Source: Ruegeria arenilitoris (GTDB lineage: Bacteria; Pseudomonadota; Alphaproteobacteria; Rhodobacterales; Rhodobacteraceae). From it: a stretch of DNA of 64,000 nt. A program made the translations under genes and the position numbers. The notes beneath the pieces are model-generated. The model did not search any database, had not been told where the DNA came from, and saw only the letters and a list, made by a program, of their open reading frames with translations. The stretch lies in NCBI RefSeq assembly GCF_042675705.1, contig NZ_JBHTJJ010000012.1, one strand, 5' to 3'. Positions 46,004 to 55,246 of the stretch are shown piece after piece (positions within the stretch are counted from its first letter, which is position 1; each line of letters opens with the position of its first letter).

Positions 46004-47173
46004 ATGACCCAACTGATGCAGACACAAGCCGGAGACGCCGGCGCCTTCCGCCACTTCGACCTGACCCGCGTCCCCTCACCCTGTTTCGTCGTCGACGAAA
46101 AGGCGGTGGAGCGAAACCTGGCGGTTCTGGCCGATATCGGCGAGCGGTCCGGCGCGCATATCCTGTCCGCCCTCAAGGCCTTTTCCATGTTCGCCCTGGC
46201 CCCTCTGGTGCGACAGTATCTCGGCGGCACCTGCGCCAGCGGCATCTACGAGGCCCGGCTGGGCCGCGAAGAATATGGCGGCGAGGTCGCGACCTTCTGC
46301 GCGGGCTACAAGGATTCCGACATCGACGAAATCCTCGCGCTGTCGGATCACATCATCTTCAACAGCCCCGCGCAGAAAGACCGCTTTCTGGCCAAGGCTC
46401 AGGCCGCGGGGCGGCAGGTGGGGCTGCGCATCAACCCCGAACATTCCGAAGGCGAGGTTGCGAAATACGACCCCTGCGCCCCGTGCTCGCGCCTCGGCAC
46501 CCCGGTCAGCCAGTTGGACGCCAAGGCGCTGGAGGGCATGGATGGCCTGCACATGCACACGCTCTGCGAACAGGGGTTCGAGCCGCTGGCGCGCACCTGG
46601 GCGGCGGTTGAACCGAAACTCGCCCCCTTTCTGAATGGCCTGAAATGGCTGAACTTCGGCGGCGGCCACCATATCACCCGCAACGACTATGACCGCGACG
46701 GGCTGGTGGAGTTCATCAAGGGCATCCGCACAAAATACGGCGTTGAGGTCTATCTGGAACCCGGCGAGGCCGTGGCGCTGGACGCGGGCATTCTGGTGGG
46801 CGAAATCCTTGACCTGCCGCACAATGGCATGGATCTGGCAATCACCGACATCTCCGCCACCTGCCACATGCCCGACGTGATCGAAGCCCCCTATCGCCCT
46901 GCCCTGCTGGACGAGGCCGAAACCGGCCACACCTATCGCCTGGGCGGCCCCTCCTGCCTGGCGGGCGACGTGATAGGCGACTACACCTGGGCCGAGCCGC
47001 TGCGGATCGGGCAGCGCTTTGCCTTCCTCGATCAGGCGCACTACTCGATGGTCAAGACCAACACGTTCAACGGCGTGCCCCTGCCCACCATCGCCCTTTG
47101 GAACAGCGAAACCGATGATCTGAAGATCATCAAGCAATTCGGCTACGACGACTTCAAAGAGAGGCTATCATGA
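46004..47173 (+). CDS. nspC: Carboxynorspermidine/carboxyspermidine decarboxylase
   Basis: A 389-residue fold-type III PLP decarboxylase that converts carboxyspermidine to spermidine. Landmarks are SALKAFSMFALAP with the PLP lysine, LRINPEHSEGEVAKYDPCAP, CSRLGTPVS, and LNFGGGHHITR with the phosphate-binding glycines. The C-terminal GPSCLAGDVIGDY contains the catalytic Cys-Asp region. ATG 46004 has GGAGACG upstream. The first 12 codons contain a second copy of CGGAGACGCCGG, so this segment is not conserved. It overlaps speB by 4 nt. Confidence 0.95.
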   Translation: MTQLMQTQAGDAGAFRHFDLTRVPSPCFVVDEKAVERNLAVLADIGERSGAHILSALKAFSMFALAPLVRQYLGGTCASGIYEARLGREEYGGEVATFCAGYKDSDIDEILALSDHIIFNSPAQKDRFLAKAQAAGRQVGLRINPEHSEGEVAKYDPCAPCSRLGTPVSQLDAKALEGMDGLHMHTLCEQGFEPLARTWAAVEPKLAPFLNGLKWLNFGGGHHITRNDYDRDGLVEFIKGIRTKYGVEVYLEPGEAVALDAGILVGEILDLPHNGMDLAITDISATCHMPDVIEAPYRPALLDEAETGHTYRLGGPSCLAGDVIGDYTWAEPLRIGQRFAFLDQAHYSMVKTNTFNGVPLPTIALWNSETDDLKIIKQFGYDDFKERLS

Positions 47174-48012
47174 GCATTTACCTCGACAGCGAACTGACCG
47201 AGGACGAACGCAGCGAAGACGCCCGGTTCCGTGTCATCCCGGTGCCGCTTGAACGCACGGTCTCCTACGGTTCGGGCACGGCAGGCGGCCCCGCCGCGAT
47301 CATCGCAGCCAGCAACGAACTCGAACGCATCACGGGCCATTCCGAACCCTGTGTCGATGGCATCTTCACCGAACCTTCGCTGGATTGCACCGGCCCGATG
47401 CCGGACGTCATGGAGCGTCTGGCCCAGCGCACCGAGGCCGCGATCCGCGCCGGCAAGGTGCCGGTCACGCTGGGCGGCGAACACTCGCTGAGCTATGGCG
47501 CGGTGATGGGCGTGGCCCGCGCATTGGGTCAGCCCCTCGGCATCGTGCAAATCGACGCCCATGCCGACCTGCGCAACGCATATCAGGGCGAGAAACACAG
47601 CCACGCCTCGGTCATGCATCTGCTGGCCGAGGAAGGCGTCCGTCTGGCGCAATTCGGCGTACGCGCCTTCTCGACCGAAGAAGCCAAAAGTCGTCTGAGG
47701 AACCGTGTCTTCCATGTGGATGCCGAAGAACTGGTGACCGGCAACATCCATGCCGTCGACCTACCTGAGGATTTTCCCGAACTGGTCTATGTCAGCTTTG
47801 ACGTCGACGGGCTTGATCCGTCGCTGATGCCCGCCACCGGCACACCGGTTCCGGGCGGTCTGGGATACTATCAGGCGCTGCATCTTGTCGACCACGCCTT
47901 GAAAGGCCGCCGCTGCGTGGGCTTCGACGTGGTCGAACTGGCCCCGGACGGCAACGCGGCGTGGGATTTCACCGCGGCACAGATTGTCTATCGCCTGATG
48001 GCCTCCTGCTAG
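47170..48012 (+). CDS. speB: Agmatinase
   Basis: A 280-residue ureohydrolase. Motifs LGGEHS, QIDAHADL and SFDVDGLDPSLMPATGTPVPGG carry the two-metal ligands. In this operon it should hydrolyse agmatine, made by SpeA, to putrescine and urea. It starts in an ATGA overlap with nspC, and its last 4 nt overlap the convergent HD-domain gene. A second, divergent ureohydrolase lies at 35141-36106. Confidence 0.93.
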   Translation: MSIYLDSELTEDERSEDARFRVIPVPLERTVSYGSGTAGGPAAIIAASNELERITGHSEPCVDGIFTEPSLDCTGPMPDVMERLAQRTEAAIRAGKVPVTLGGEHSLSYGAVMGVARALGQPLGIVQIDAHADLRNAYQGEKHSHASVMHLLAEEGVRLAQFGVRAFSTEEAKSRLRNRVFHVDAEELVTGNIHAVDLPEDFPELVYVSFDVDGLDPSLMPATGTPVPGGLGYYQALHLVDHALKGRRCVGFDVVELAPDGNAAWDFTAAQIVYRLMASC

Positions 48013-48599
48013 GCGTCCGCGGTTTCGTTCAGTTCCATATGCCCCTCGCCCTTGTTCAGGACGCGACGCAGCATGGGCTCGAAGAACTCCAGCGGCCTGG
48101 TCGGATAGTCCGGGTCGAACGCCTTTTGATCGTATTCGTGGCAGAAATAGCGGCAGTCCTCCCAATAGGGGCTGTCGCGGTACTTGTCGCGCGCGTTGCG
48201 GTCCCCACCCAGATGGTGGTTGTAGTAATAGCCCTGGAACACGCAGTGGTGTTTCAGGATCCAATGGGTGCGTTCGCTGACATAGGGCTTCATCATCGCC
48301 GCTGACAGCTCACCGTGGTTGTAGGGCGACAGGATGTCCCCGGTGTCATGGATCAGAGCAGCAACGACCAGTTCCTCATCCGCACCGTCCTCATAGGCCC
48401 GCGTCGCGGCCTGCAGGCTGTGCTGATACCGGTTGACCGGGTAGGGTGTCCATTCCTCGTCCAATGACCGGATCGCGTCCAGAATCCGGTCGGGCAAAGC
48501 CGCGTTATAGGCCTCTTCGTATTCCATGACGGCGTCCCAGTCGGCCTTGGTGGCCTCTTCGAAACTGGTCCAGGTGGGTTTGTGGCTTTTGTCCAGCAT
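48009..48599 (-). CDS. HD-domain protein, possibly an HD diiron oxygenase (PhnZ/MIOX-like)
   Basis: A 196-residue HD-fold protein. The signature is VVAALIHDTGDIL preceded by RYQHSLQAA, with further His residues in NHGELS and HWILKHHCVFQGYY. This arrangement of His and Asp ligands, with a glycine after HDTGD, resembles HD-domain mixed-valent diiron oxygenases more than nucleotide phosphohydrolases. The distinction is not certain. ATG 48599 is preceded by AAAGGA. It is divergent from a LysR regulator 98 nt away that probably controls it. Confidence 0.7.
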   Translation of the reverse strand: MLDKSHKPTWTSFEEATKADWDAVMEYEEAYNAALPDRILDAIRSLDEEWTPYPVNRYQHSLQAATRAYEDGADEELVVAALIHDTGDILSPYNHGELSAAMMKPYVSERTHWILKHHCVFQGYYYNHHLGGDRNARDKYRDSPYWEDCRYFCHEYDQKAFDPDYPTRPLEFFEPMLRRVLNKGEGHMELNETADA

Positions 48600-48697
48600 G
48601 GCGGGTCCTTTGGCTGCGGATCACTGCCAGACTAGTCGCGACCATCCAATAGAAAAAAAGAATTGATTTTATCACGCCGATCAAAAAATAGTTTCAC

Positions 48698-49540
48698 ATG
48701 CAGATGCGTGAGCTCGAAACGTTTTTGTGCGTGGCGGAAACCGGTGGTTTCCATGCTGCGGCTCGACGGATGAACGTGACACAGACGGCTGTCAGTGCAC
48801 GGATCCGCCAGCTTGAGGCGGCCACGGGCAAAGCCCTGTTTTCACGTGGTGCCGGCGGTACCAGCCTCACCGACTTCGGGGCGCAGTTCAAACCCTATGC
48901 CGAACAGATGCTGTCGCTTTGGTCCTTCGCCTCGCAGGACCTGCCGGCCCAAAGTCAAGGTCGTGTGGCCCTTCGCCTAGGCGCTCAGCTCAGCATCTGG
49001 GACCCGCTTCTGGTCGATCTGGCCGTCCGCTTTGAGCAGAGGTTTGGCAAACTTCTGTTGACGCTCAACTATGACCACACGCTGAACATGGCCGAGGCCG
49101 TTGCTTCGCACGTTCTGGACGTGGCGTTGACACATGAGAGGCCATCGCGGTCCGGGATCTCGTGCCAGGACTTGCCGCCTGAGCATTTGATCCTTGTCGA
49201 GACGCCCCATCTGGCTAGGTCCGGCAGCGATCCTGTTTTCATCAACCTCGAACTTGGTGAAGGCTATCAGGAGCATGTACGCGGTCTGGCCCGGTTGTCT
49301 GCTGGGCAAACCGTGTTTCTGGGCAATTGCATGATGGCACTGCGCTATATCCTGCAACGCGGCGGGCGCGGTTTTTTCCCGCACAGCGTCGTCGCCCCGC
49401 ACCTTGCGAATGGCGCGCTTCGCAAGGTCGACGAAGCGGCATCGCTAATTCTACCAGTCCACCTGGTCTCGCGCGCAGAGGATGACCACCAAAAACTGTT
49501 GGATGAATTACACCAGTGCCTGTCGGAGTTGCGGGGCTAA
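48698..49540 (+). CDS. LysR-family transcriptional regulator
   Basis: A 280-residue LysR protein with a helix-turn-helix in residues about 4-60 (LETFLCVAETGGFHAAARRM, then VTQTAVSARIRQLEA). The effector domain is shorter than the usual 300-residue family. A second ATG two codons later is an equally possible start. No strong ribosome site precedes it. It is divergent from the HD-domain gene, suggesting that as its target. It converges with lptF, with stops 2 nt apart. Confidence 0.88.
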   Translation: MQMRELETFLCVAETGGFHAAARRMNVTQTAVSARIRQLEAATGKALFSRGAGGTSLTDFGAQFKPYAEQMLSLWSFASQDLPAQSQGRVALRLGAQLSIWDPLLVDLAVRFEQRFGKLLLTLNYDHTLNMAEAVASHVLDVALTHERPSRSGISCQDLPPEHLILVETPHLARSGSDPVFINLELGEGYQEHVRGLARLSAGQTVFLGNCMMALRYILQRGGRGFFPHSVVAPHLANGALRKVDEAASLILPVHLVSRAEDDHQKLLDELHQCLSELRG

Positions 49541-49542
49541 TC

Positions 49543-50682
49543 TCAGACCGGGGATGGCGCGGGTGCGGCGGCTCTCACCCGCCGGCGAATGATCGGTCTT
49601 CCGGCGAAAGCCAGGAACACGGTGGATATTGCGAACCCGACAACGGCTGGACCATAGAGCATCGGCCAAAGTTTCGCATCCTTGATCACCACCGGAGACA
49701 CGAACCCACGCACACCTTCCAACAAGACAAGAATCGTGAATGCTGCGAATATCTGTGGCCAAAGGCCGAACCGGGAAAAACTGCCCAGCATCAGCGTCGA
49801 ATACCCCACCAGCGCCACGGTGATGCAGATCGCGATCCATGAGAACCGCTGGTGCAGCTCTTCCACCAATTCCCCCAACGGGTAGCCATCCGCCGCGGCG
49901 ACGGCGTCAAGATCGCCCAACAACTCGATCGTCGGAATCGCCTCAAGACTGCGGCGTCCATTGTCGGTGTTTCGAGACAGCTCCGAAATGTCGTATGATG
50001 CATCGTCGAAAAGGGTCGACGACAGCGTCTTGCCTTCCTTGTTCAGCCGCAGTGCAACCCCATCCACCATGACCAGATGAACGCCGGATCCGTTGTTCAC
50101 CAGATAGGCGGACGTGCTGGAGTATGTGGCGGGGTTTTCCTGATCGCGACGGTCGGACACGAACACCTCGTGCAATGTGCCATCCAGATCAATCCGACCG
50201 ATATAGACGGTCACGCCGCGAGCCGGGTGCATGAACTCACCCTCGTTGAGCAACTGCGCGGTGATGTCACCTGCTACCTCTGCCTGGCGCAATTCCAGCT
50301 GTTCAACGGATGCGGGCCGCAGAATGACGCTGACGATCGCCATCATTAGCCCCGCCACCAGGCCAAACAACAACACCGCCCGGCCCAGCCGCCATGGGCT
50401 GGACCCGGTGGCCAGCATCACGGTCAGCTCGCTTTCCCGGCTCAGCCGGTTGGTGGCATAGACTGCGGCGGCAAAGACCGCCATCGGCATGACCGTTCGG
50501 ACAAGCGTCGGCAGGGTCAGCGCCGTGAACTCCAGAAACACCATTGCCGACTGGCCGCCACTGATGACGTGTTCGAACAGGCTGACCGAGCGGGTGATCC
50601 AGAACACGCCCACCAGAACAAGCGTGAAAAAGCCGAAAAGAACCAATAGCTGCCGCAGGAAATACCCATCAAAGCGCGACAT
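49543..50682 (-). CDS. LptF/LptG-family lipopolysaccharide export permease
   Basis: A 379-residue inner-membrane protein with three N-terminal helices, a large periplasmic jellyroll-like domain (about residues 130-265) and three C-terminal helices. The N-terminal LRQLLVLFGFFTLVLVGVFW and central STLMLGSFSRFGLWPQIF segments are typical of YjgP/YjgQ (LptF/LptG) proteins. LptF and LptG normally occur side by side. Here it is alone and lies at the end of the LodA-like gene run, 51 nt after the flavoprotein gene. ATG 50682 has AGAGG upstream. Confidence 0.85.
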   Translation of the reverse strand: MSRFDGYFLRQLLVLFGFFTLVLVGVFWITRSVSLFEHVISGGQSAMVFLEFTALTLPTLVRTVMPMAVFAAAVYATNRLSRESELTVMLATGSSPWRLGRAVLLFGLVAGLMMAIVSVILRPASVEQLELRQAEVAGDITAQLLNEGEFMHPARGVTVYIGRIDLDGTLHEVFVSDRRDQENPATYSSTSAYLVNNGSGVHLVMVDGVALRLNKEGKTLSSTLFDDASYDISELSRNTDNGRRSLEAIPTIELLGDLDAVAAADGYPLGELVEELHQRFSWIAICITVALVGYSTLMLGSFSRFGLWPQIFAAFTILVLLEGVRGFVSPVVIKDAKLWPMLYGPAVVGFAISTVFLAFAGRPIIRRRVRAAAPAPSPV

Positions 50683-50733
50683 GTGACCTCTTTCGGCTGT
50701 TTTATCCTGGCGGGACATTAGGCCATTCGCCAG

Positions 50734-52173
50734 TCAAGGGGAACCGCGATTGCGCCCCAGTTCACCGGCCGGCACAAGGATTTTGGTGTGCCACAGCCAC
50801 CGCAGGACCTGTGCCGCCGAGGTGGGTCCGATGCGGCTCGACCATCGCTGCAAAATATCGGGCACAGAGAGTGGGTCGCGCAGATCGGATATCAACGGCG
50901 CCAGCTCGGCCCCCGCCAGCGAGTGGACCGGGCGCGGCAGATTGGGGTGGGTCAGAATCTCTGACCGCACAACATATGCGTCGCCTTGCACACCGCCCTG
51001 TATCAGCTTCGCCTCCGGCGACCGGCGAAGCACCTCGCCCTTGGACAGCTCCGCATTCTGCAGGTCTGCAGGCTGGCGGCGAAGCCAGTCCAGCGGCTGC
51101 GCGCGCTGACTCCAGAACGGCCCAGAGGAGACCTCGTGGTGACGTGCATAGAATGCCGCCGCCAGTTCGGCGTGGGTTTCGACGCGTTCGCGCTGTCGTT
51201 CCGAATAGAATCCCAGCGCGATGTTGGTGTCGCTGGGCCGGCTCAGAATCGTGTTTGCAACCACTGCTGCCTGCATGGCCTGCGCCATAGCCAGCTGCAC
51301 CCCTTGCGATGACAGCGCATCGACCGAGAAACTCGCTTCGCCTACGCGCAGCAGATCATAGGCGGGCGGGGTCAATTCACATTGGCTGCTGGCATCGCAC
51401 CGGCGCACCGGGCCCATTCGCACCTGCTCCAGACAGCAGGCCAGAAGAGTCGATCGTGCCAGAAGATTCAGATACAGATCACGCCGGGCCGCCGGCGACA
51501 AACCAGTGCAATCCGACGGGTCGATGAAAACGCAAGCGTTGACCGTACCATCCGGCTGTGCTGCGCCCCAATACCAATGGGCATCACCAGCCTCCACGCG
51601 GGCCTGCGCGCCAAAACCCGGAGGGGCTTGCCAATAGGCATAGAGCGCAGTCAACAGCGCTGAGGCCGGGCGGAATCTCCGACCGAGTCCCGCATGCTTG
51701 CCCGCCGCATCCACCAAAAGGTCAGCGCGCAGCCGGCTTTTTCCCTGCGCCGTCAGGATCGGAACCTCCCAGCCGGCCCAGGTGCGCCGTGGTCGATAAG
51801 CGCGTGTGGGTTGCAACACACGAACACCCGACTGGCGTGCAGCGTCCAGCAAGATGGCATCAAACTGGCCGCGATCCACCAGAAGGCCCGGATCGCCAAC
51901 TGGTTCACCCCGCCTTTCAAACGCCCCGCCCCACATAAGGACGGAACCCGACGATTGCAGGAATCCCGCAGCTTTCATCGCATCGTCCACACCCAGAAAC
52001 CGCAGAATGGGCCAGATGGAGGCAGGCAGTGACTCGCCGATGTGTGGGCGTGGAAAGGTGGCGCGTTCCAGCAGACAGACCCGTCGCCCCAGCTGTGCCA
52101 GCCGCATCGCGGTCACGGCCCCAGCCGGGCCACCGCCGATCACGCAGATCTCGGTTTCAATCTCGGCCGCCAT
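50734..52173 (-). CDS. FAD-dependent monooxygenase, LodB/QhpG/halogenase-like
   Basis: A 479-residue flavoprotein. The FAD-binding GGGPAG is at residues 13-18. HIGESLPASIWPILRFLGV and a central motif near LLVDRGQFDAILLDAA match the tryptophan-halogenase/LodB/QhpG branch of the p-hydroxybenzoate hydroxylase fold. Such enzymes hydroxylate tryptophan in quinoprotein precursors or tailor peptides. Its C-terminal about 100 residues are hydrophilic and ungrouped. ATG 52173 has GAGGG 8 nt upstream. It follows a SPASM radical SAM gene by 11 nt, a pairing that fits cofactor biogenesis. Confidence 0.75.
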   Translation of the reverse strand: MAAEIETEICVIGGGPAGAVTAMRLAQLGRRVCLLERATFPRPHIGESLPASIWPILRFLGVDDAMKAAGFLQSSGSVLMWGGAFERRGEPVGDPGLLVDRGQFDAILLDAARQSGVRVLQPTRAYRPRRTWAGWEVPILTAQGKSRLRADLLVDAAGKHAGLGRRFRPASALLTALYAYWQAPPGFGAQARVEAGDAHWYWGAAQPDGTVNACVFIDPSDCTGLSPAARRDLYLNLLARSTLLACCLEQVRMGPVRRCDASSQCELTPPAYDLLRVGEASFSVDALSSQGVQLAMAQAMQAAVVANTILSRPSDTNIALGFYSERQRERVETHAELAAAFYARHHEVSSGPFWSQRAQPLDWLRRQPADLQNAELSKGEVLRRSPEAKLIQGGVQGDAYVVRSEILTHPNLPRPVHSLAGAELAPLISDLRDPLSVPDILQRWSSRIGPTSAAQVLRWLWHTKILVPAGELGRNRGSP

Positions 52174-52184
52174 CCGCTGCGCCC

Positions 52185-53492
52185 TCAGGCCGAACGGCGG
52201 GCAGCGTCGCCGAAGAAATCCGGGCGGGCAGCCGACAGCCGGACATAGGCTTGCAGGGAATAATCCAGCCAACCGCGGATATAATCACATGCCGGGCGGC
52301 CACGATGAATGACCTCGTGATGGCAACCGCCACCGCACATGTACCGTGCCCAACAGGTGTTGCACGGCGATTGGTTGTGCACGTGGCGCTCGGCCAGCCA
52401 GGTCTCTCGCCGCGCATCGGGGCCGTCATGGACGTTGCCCATCGCGGCCACGTCATCCTCGACGAAGCGATGGCAGGCGAACAGATCGCCATCCGCCGAA
52501 ACCCCGAAATATCCGCCACCGGCTCCGCAAGCGTAGGGCCGGTGCGTGCCACGGTGGATCTCGTGCATTGCGGCGGCCATGTTCGAGAAGGGGAAGCGGC
52601 GGCCCTGCAGCACTGCGTCTTCGAAAACGCGTCCGCAGCGGATCATCTGCGAAAGCATTTCGGCCATGTCCTTGCTGCTCATTTCTTCGCGCCCGGTTGG
52701 CGAAGCCAGCATGGGTGCGAACCCGACCGAGTGGAAACCCAAGCCTATGAAATGGTTCAGGGTCTCAGGCAACTCGAGGTTGCGCGGTGTCACGGTGACC
52801 CGAGCGCCCACCTGCATGCGATGCTGTTTGTCCAGCAACGGCTGCACCTTGCGCAGAATGGTGTCGTAGCTGCCGCGCCCACCCTGGTTGGGGCGCAGCC
52901 GGTCATGTGCCTTGCCAACGCCATCCAGACTGATGGTAACGGCAAAGGCGTGGTCTTCGAAAAACTCAGCGTCTTCCGGGCGCAGCAACGTGCCGTTCGT
53001 CGTGATCGAAAAGCCCACATCAACTTTGTTGCGTTGCGCTTGTTCAGCAGCATAAACCGTTGCGTCACGGATCAGGCCGCGATTGATCAACGGCTCGCCT
53101 CCCAGAAAGGCCAGATTGATCCGGGTGCCGGGTTCCGCGTCCATGATCAGCCGATCGACCGAGGCCTTCGCAACCTCCCATTCCATACTGCGGGCAGGAC
53201 CACCAAAGCTGCCCTGCGAGGCATAGCAATAGGTGCATGCCAAGTTGCATTTCTGTGCGACCGCCAGAGACAAAGACCTGACCGGCATGCGGCGCGGCGG
53301 CGCGTCGTCAATGAACGGCACACCATCAAGACCCATCTGCGACAGAAACTCTCGCTGTCTTTCGGCGGTCATACGGGCGAAGTGATCCGCCGTTCCGTCG
53401 GGCACGTCGAACACGCGCGAGCCATCTACGGCCAGCATGTGCTCGCCCAAGGTCGTTTCGAAAAAATGCACCTCGGCAGATGGGTCGGTCAT
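52185..53492 (-). CDS. Radical SAM/SPASM peptide maturase (QhpD-like)
   Basis: A 435-residue radical SAM enzyme. The cluster motif CNLACTYC gives Cys82, Cys86 and Cys89. The C-terminal SPASM region has Cys322, Cys340, Cys377, Cys380, Cys386, Cys390 and Cys402, with the closing CNTCWARYMCGGGC. SPASM enzymes like QhpD or anSME form thioether links or oxidise residues in peptides and proteins. An ATGA overlap with the upstream ferritin-like gene makes that product a likely partner or substrate. The precise residue modified is not known. Confidence 0.85.
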   Translation of the reverse strand: MTDPSAEVHFFETTLGEHMLAVDGSRVFDVPDGTADHFARMTAERQREFLSQMGLDGVPFIDDAPPRRMPVRSLSLAVAQKCNLACTYCYASQGSFGGPARSMEWEVAKASVDRLIMDAEPGTRINLAFLGGEPLINRGLIRDATVYAAEQAQRNKVDVGFSITTNGTLLRPEDAEFFEDHAFAVTISLDGVGKAHDRLRPNQGGRGSYDTILRKVQPLLDKQHRMQVGARVTVTPRNLELPETLNHFIGLGFHSVGFAPMLASPTGREEMSSKDMAEMLSQMIRCGRVFEDAVLQGRRFPFSNMAAAMHEIHRGTHRPYACGAGGGYFGVSADGDLFACHRFVEDDVAAMGNVHDGPDARRETWLAERHVHNQSPCNTCWARYMCGGGCHHEVIHRGRPACDYIRGWLDYSLQAYVRLSAARPDFFGDAARRSA

Positions 53493-55246
53493 GTCTCGAC
53501 CTCGGGCCAGAACGGGATACCGATACCCTTTTCCGCCAAGGCTTCACCGGCGACCCGAAAACTTTTCATCGTGTCGCGCACCTGCTGGATACACTCCTGC
53601 GCTTCGGCAAATCGGTTCTGAGCCTCGTTTTGATATGCCTGTTCCAACCCATCGGTGATGCGGCGGAACAGATCCAATGCCTCTTGCGCCTGCGTTGCCG
53701 AGCCCACTTGAATCGGACGCAGATAGGCAGGTGTGCCACGGCCCGTTTGGTATTTGGCCAGCACGTCCTTCATCTGGCGGAACCGCAGAAAATGCTCGTC
53801 GCCGTCGGTGTCGATCCGCACGGCCAAAGCATACAGGCGCCGATCGGTGAACGCCTTGTGTTCCAGTGTCGCCACGCACTGGGCATAAGCGCGGTCGATG
53901 AACCCGTCGGGGCGTTCGATCTCGATGAAGTCGTCGATGGCCTCGGGCGTCAAGGGGCGCAACGACCGTGGGATGATCCGCTTGGGTCCGATGGGCAGGG
54001 CAAGCGCGGGCGTCAGCACCGGTTCGTAATCCTTGCCCTGCAACGACCACAGCAACTGGTTTGCCCAGCGCATATGGGTCATCTCGCCGATCGCAACTTC
54101 AAGCAGGGCGCGGCGCGCAAAGATCAAATCATCCTTCAGCGTTGGCCAGCGATCGGAATCGACGGTTTCGGGATCGGCCAGCGAAAAATAGGCGTAGAGG
54201 TATTGCAGGCTGAGCGTCATCTCCATCGGGGCCAGACGGGTCTGCAAGTCCTGAACCATCGCAGCAACGCTTTCATACGGTTCTACACCGGGCAGGTCCG
54301 TGTCGGCCTCATAGACTTCGCCGGTCTCGCGTCCCTCGACGACGATCGGCAGGTCGCTCCACATCTGGTTGACCTCGTAGTGGTCGATCTGGAACGGGCG
54401 GTTCTGTTCGACGGTATTCAACGCCGCCACATTGCCCGAGGGCGATTTGTCCGAACGCAGCCAGTCCAGATAGGTTTCGGCCACGACCGGATCGTCAGGC
54501 GCACCAGTCGGCAGGCGGGTGTCATGCGGTACTTCGGCAGTGACCACATCCGGGTGGTTGGATGGCCAGTAGTGGCAGCCGCAATCCCGAAAGTCATGCG
54601 ACCAGGGATTGCACAGGCTTTGGGTCAGCTCTCCGGGGTCGTAGGCCGTATCGAACACGCCGGCTTCGGTGCGGTACTGCCGGCGGTATCCGTGCAGGAC
54701 GACCGGCGGTGCGTCGACGACACCGTCGTGATTGCGCCGCTCCAGTGCGATGGTCACCGGATGGTCGTCGCCGCATTCAAGGCTGCGGATGAACCGCCAG
54801 ACCAGCAAGCCGTCGTAGGGTTTGCCCTTGTCATCACGGAACGAGATACGTCGACCGCCTTGTTCGACCCAGGCCAGAAACCACCGGCCGCTGGACAGCT
54901 CGGCGCCGATGTCACCACGATAGGCGTCCAGCAAGTCCTGCACCCAAGGTGCCGAACTGTCATCGGGCAACATCGGGTCATAGAAATAGTCGACATAGAC
55001 CAGATGAAACCCTTGCGTGTTTTCGGGTGCTTCCGGAACCGGGTTCAGTGGGACACGTACGGCATTGAAAACCAATCCCGGAAAGAACCGGCGATCAAGG
55101 TCGCGTACGTCCATTTCCAGCCCCGGGAAACAGTTTCCGACCGACCCGTCCAGCCGAGTGTTGTCAGGGTTGCCGGGCACCTTGTAGGCCGCACGGGCCG
55201 TCAGATTGCGGGGTTTGATGCGGATCGGCGCTGGTTTGTCAGACAT
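53489..55246 (-). CDS. LodA C-terminal-like protein fused to a ferritin-like domain
   Basis: A 585-residue protein with two parts. Residues about 31-235 contain LDGSVGNCFPGLE (Cys39) and CNPWSHDFRDCGCHYWP (Cys212, Cys222, Cys224, Trp227). These resemble the LodA (cysteine tryptophylquinone oxidase) motifs around the cross-linked Cys and Trp. At the usual cysteine position (LD-x-C) a Ser is found here, with Cys39 four residues later. The region after about residue 340 resembles the ferritin-like iminophenyl-pyruvate dimer synthase domain, with candidate diiron ligands Glu383, Glu388, His391, Glu484 and His485. It overlaps LodA-N by 8 nt and the radical SAM gene by 4 nt. Confidence 0.55.
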   Translation of the reverse strand: MSDKPAPIRIKPRNLTARAAYKVPGNPDNTRLDGSVGNCFPGLEMDVRDLDRRFFPGLVFNAVRVPLNPVPEAPENTQGFHLVYVDYFYDPMLPDDSSAPWVQDLLDAYRGDIGAELSSGRWFLAWVEQGGRRISFRDDKGKPYDGLLVWRFIRSLECGDDHPVTIALERRNHDGVVDAPPVVLHGYRRQYRTEAGVFDTAYDPGELTQSLCNPWSHDFRDCGCHYWPSNHPDVVTAEVPHDTRLPTGAPDDPVVAETYLDWLRSDKSPSGNVAALNTVEQNRPFQIDHYEVNQMWSDLPIVVEGRETGEVYEADTDLPGVEPYESVAAMVQDLQTRLAPMEMTLSLQYLYAYFSLADPETVDSDRWPTLKDDLIFARRALLEVAIGEMTHMRWANQLLWSLQGKDYEPVLTPALALPIGPKRIIPRSLRPLTPEAIDDFIEIERPDGFIDRAYAQCVATLEHKAFTDRRLYALAVRIDTDGDEHFLRFRQMKDVLAKYQTGRGTPAYLRPIQVGSATQAQEALDLFRRITDGLEQAYQNEAQNRFAEAQECIQQVRDTMKSFRVAGEALAEKGIGIPFWPEVET

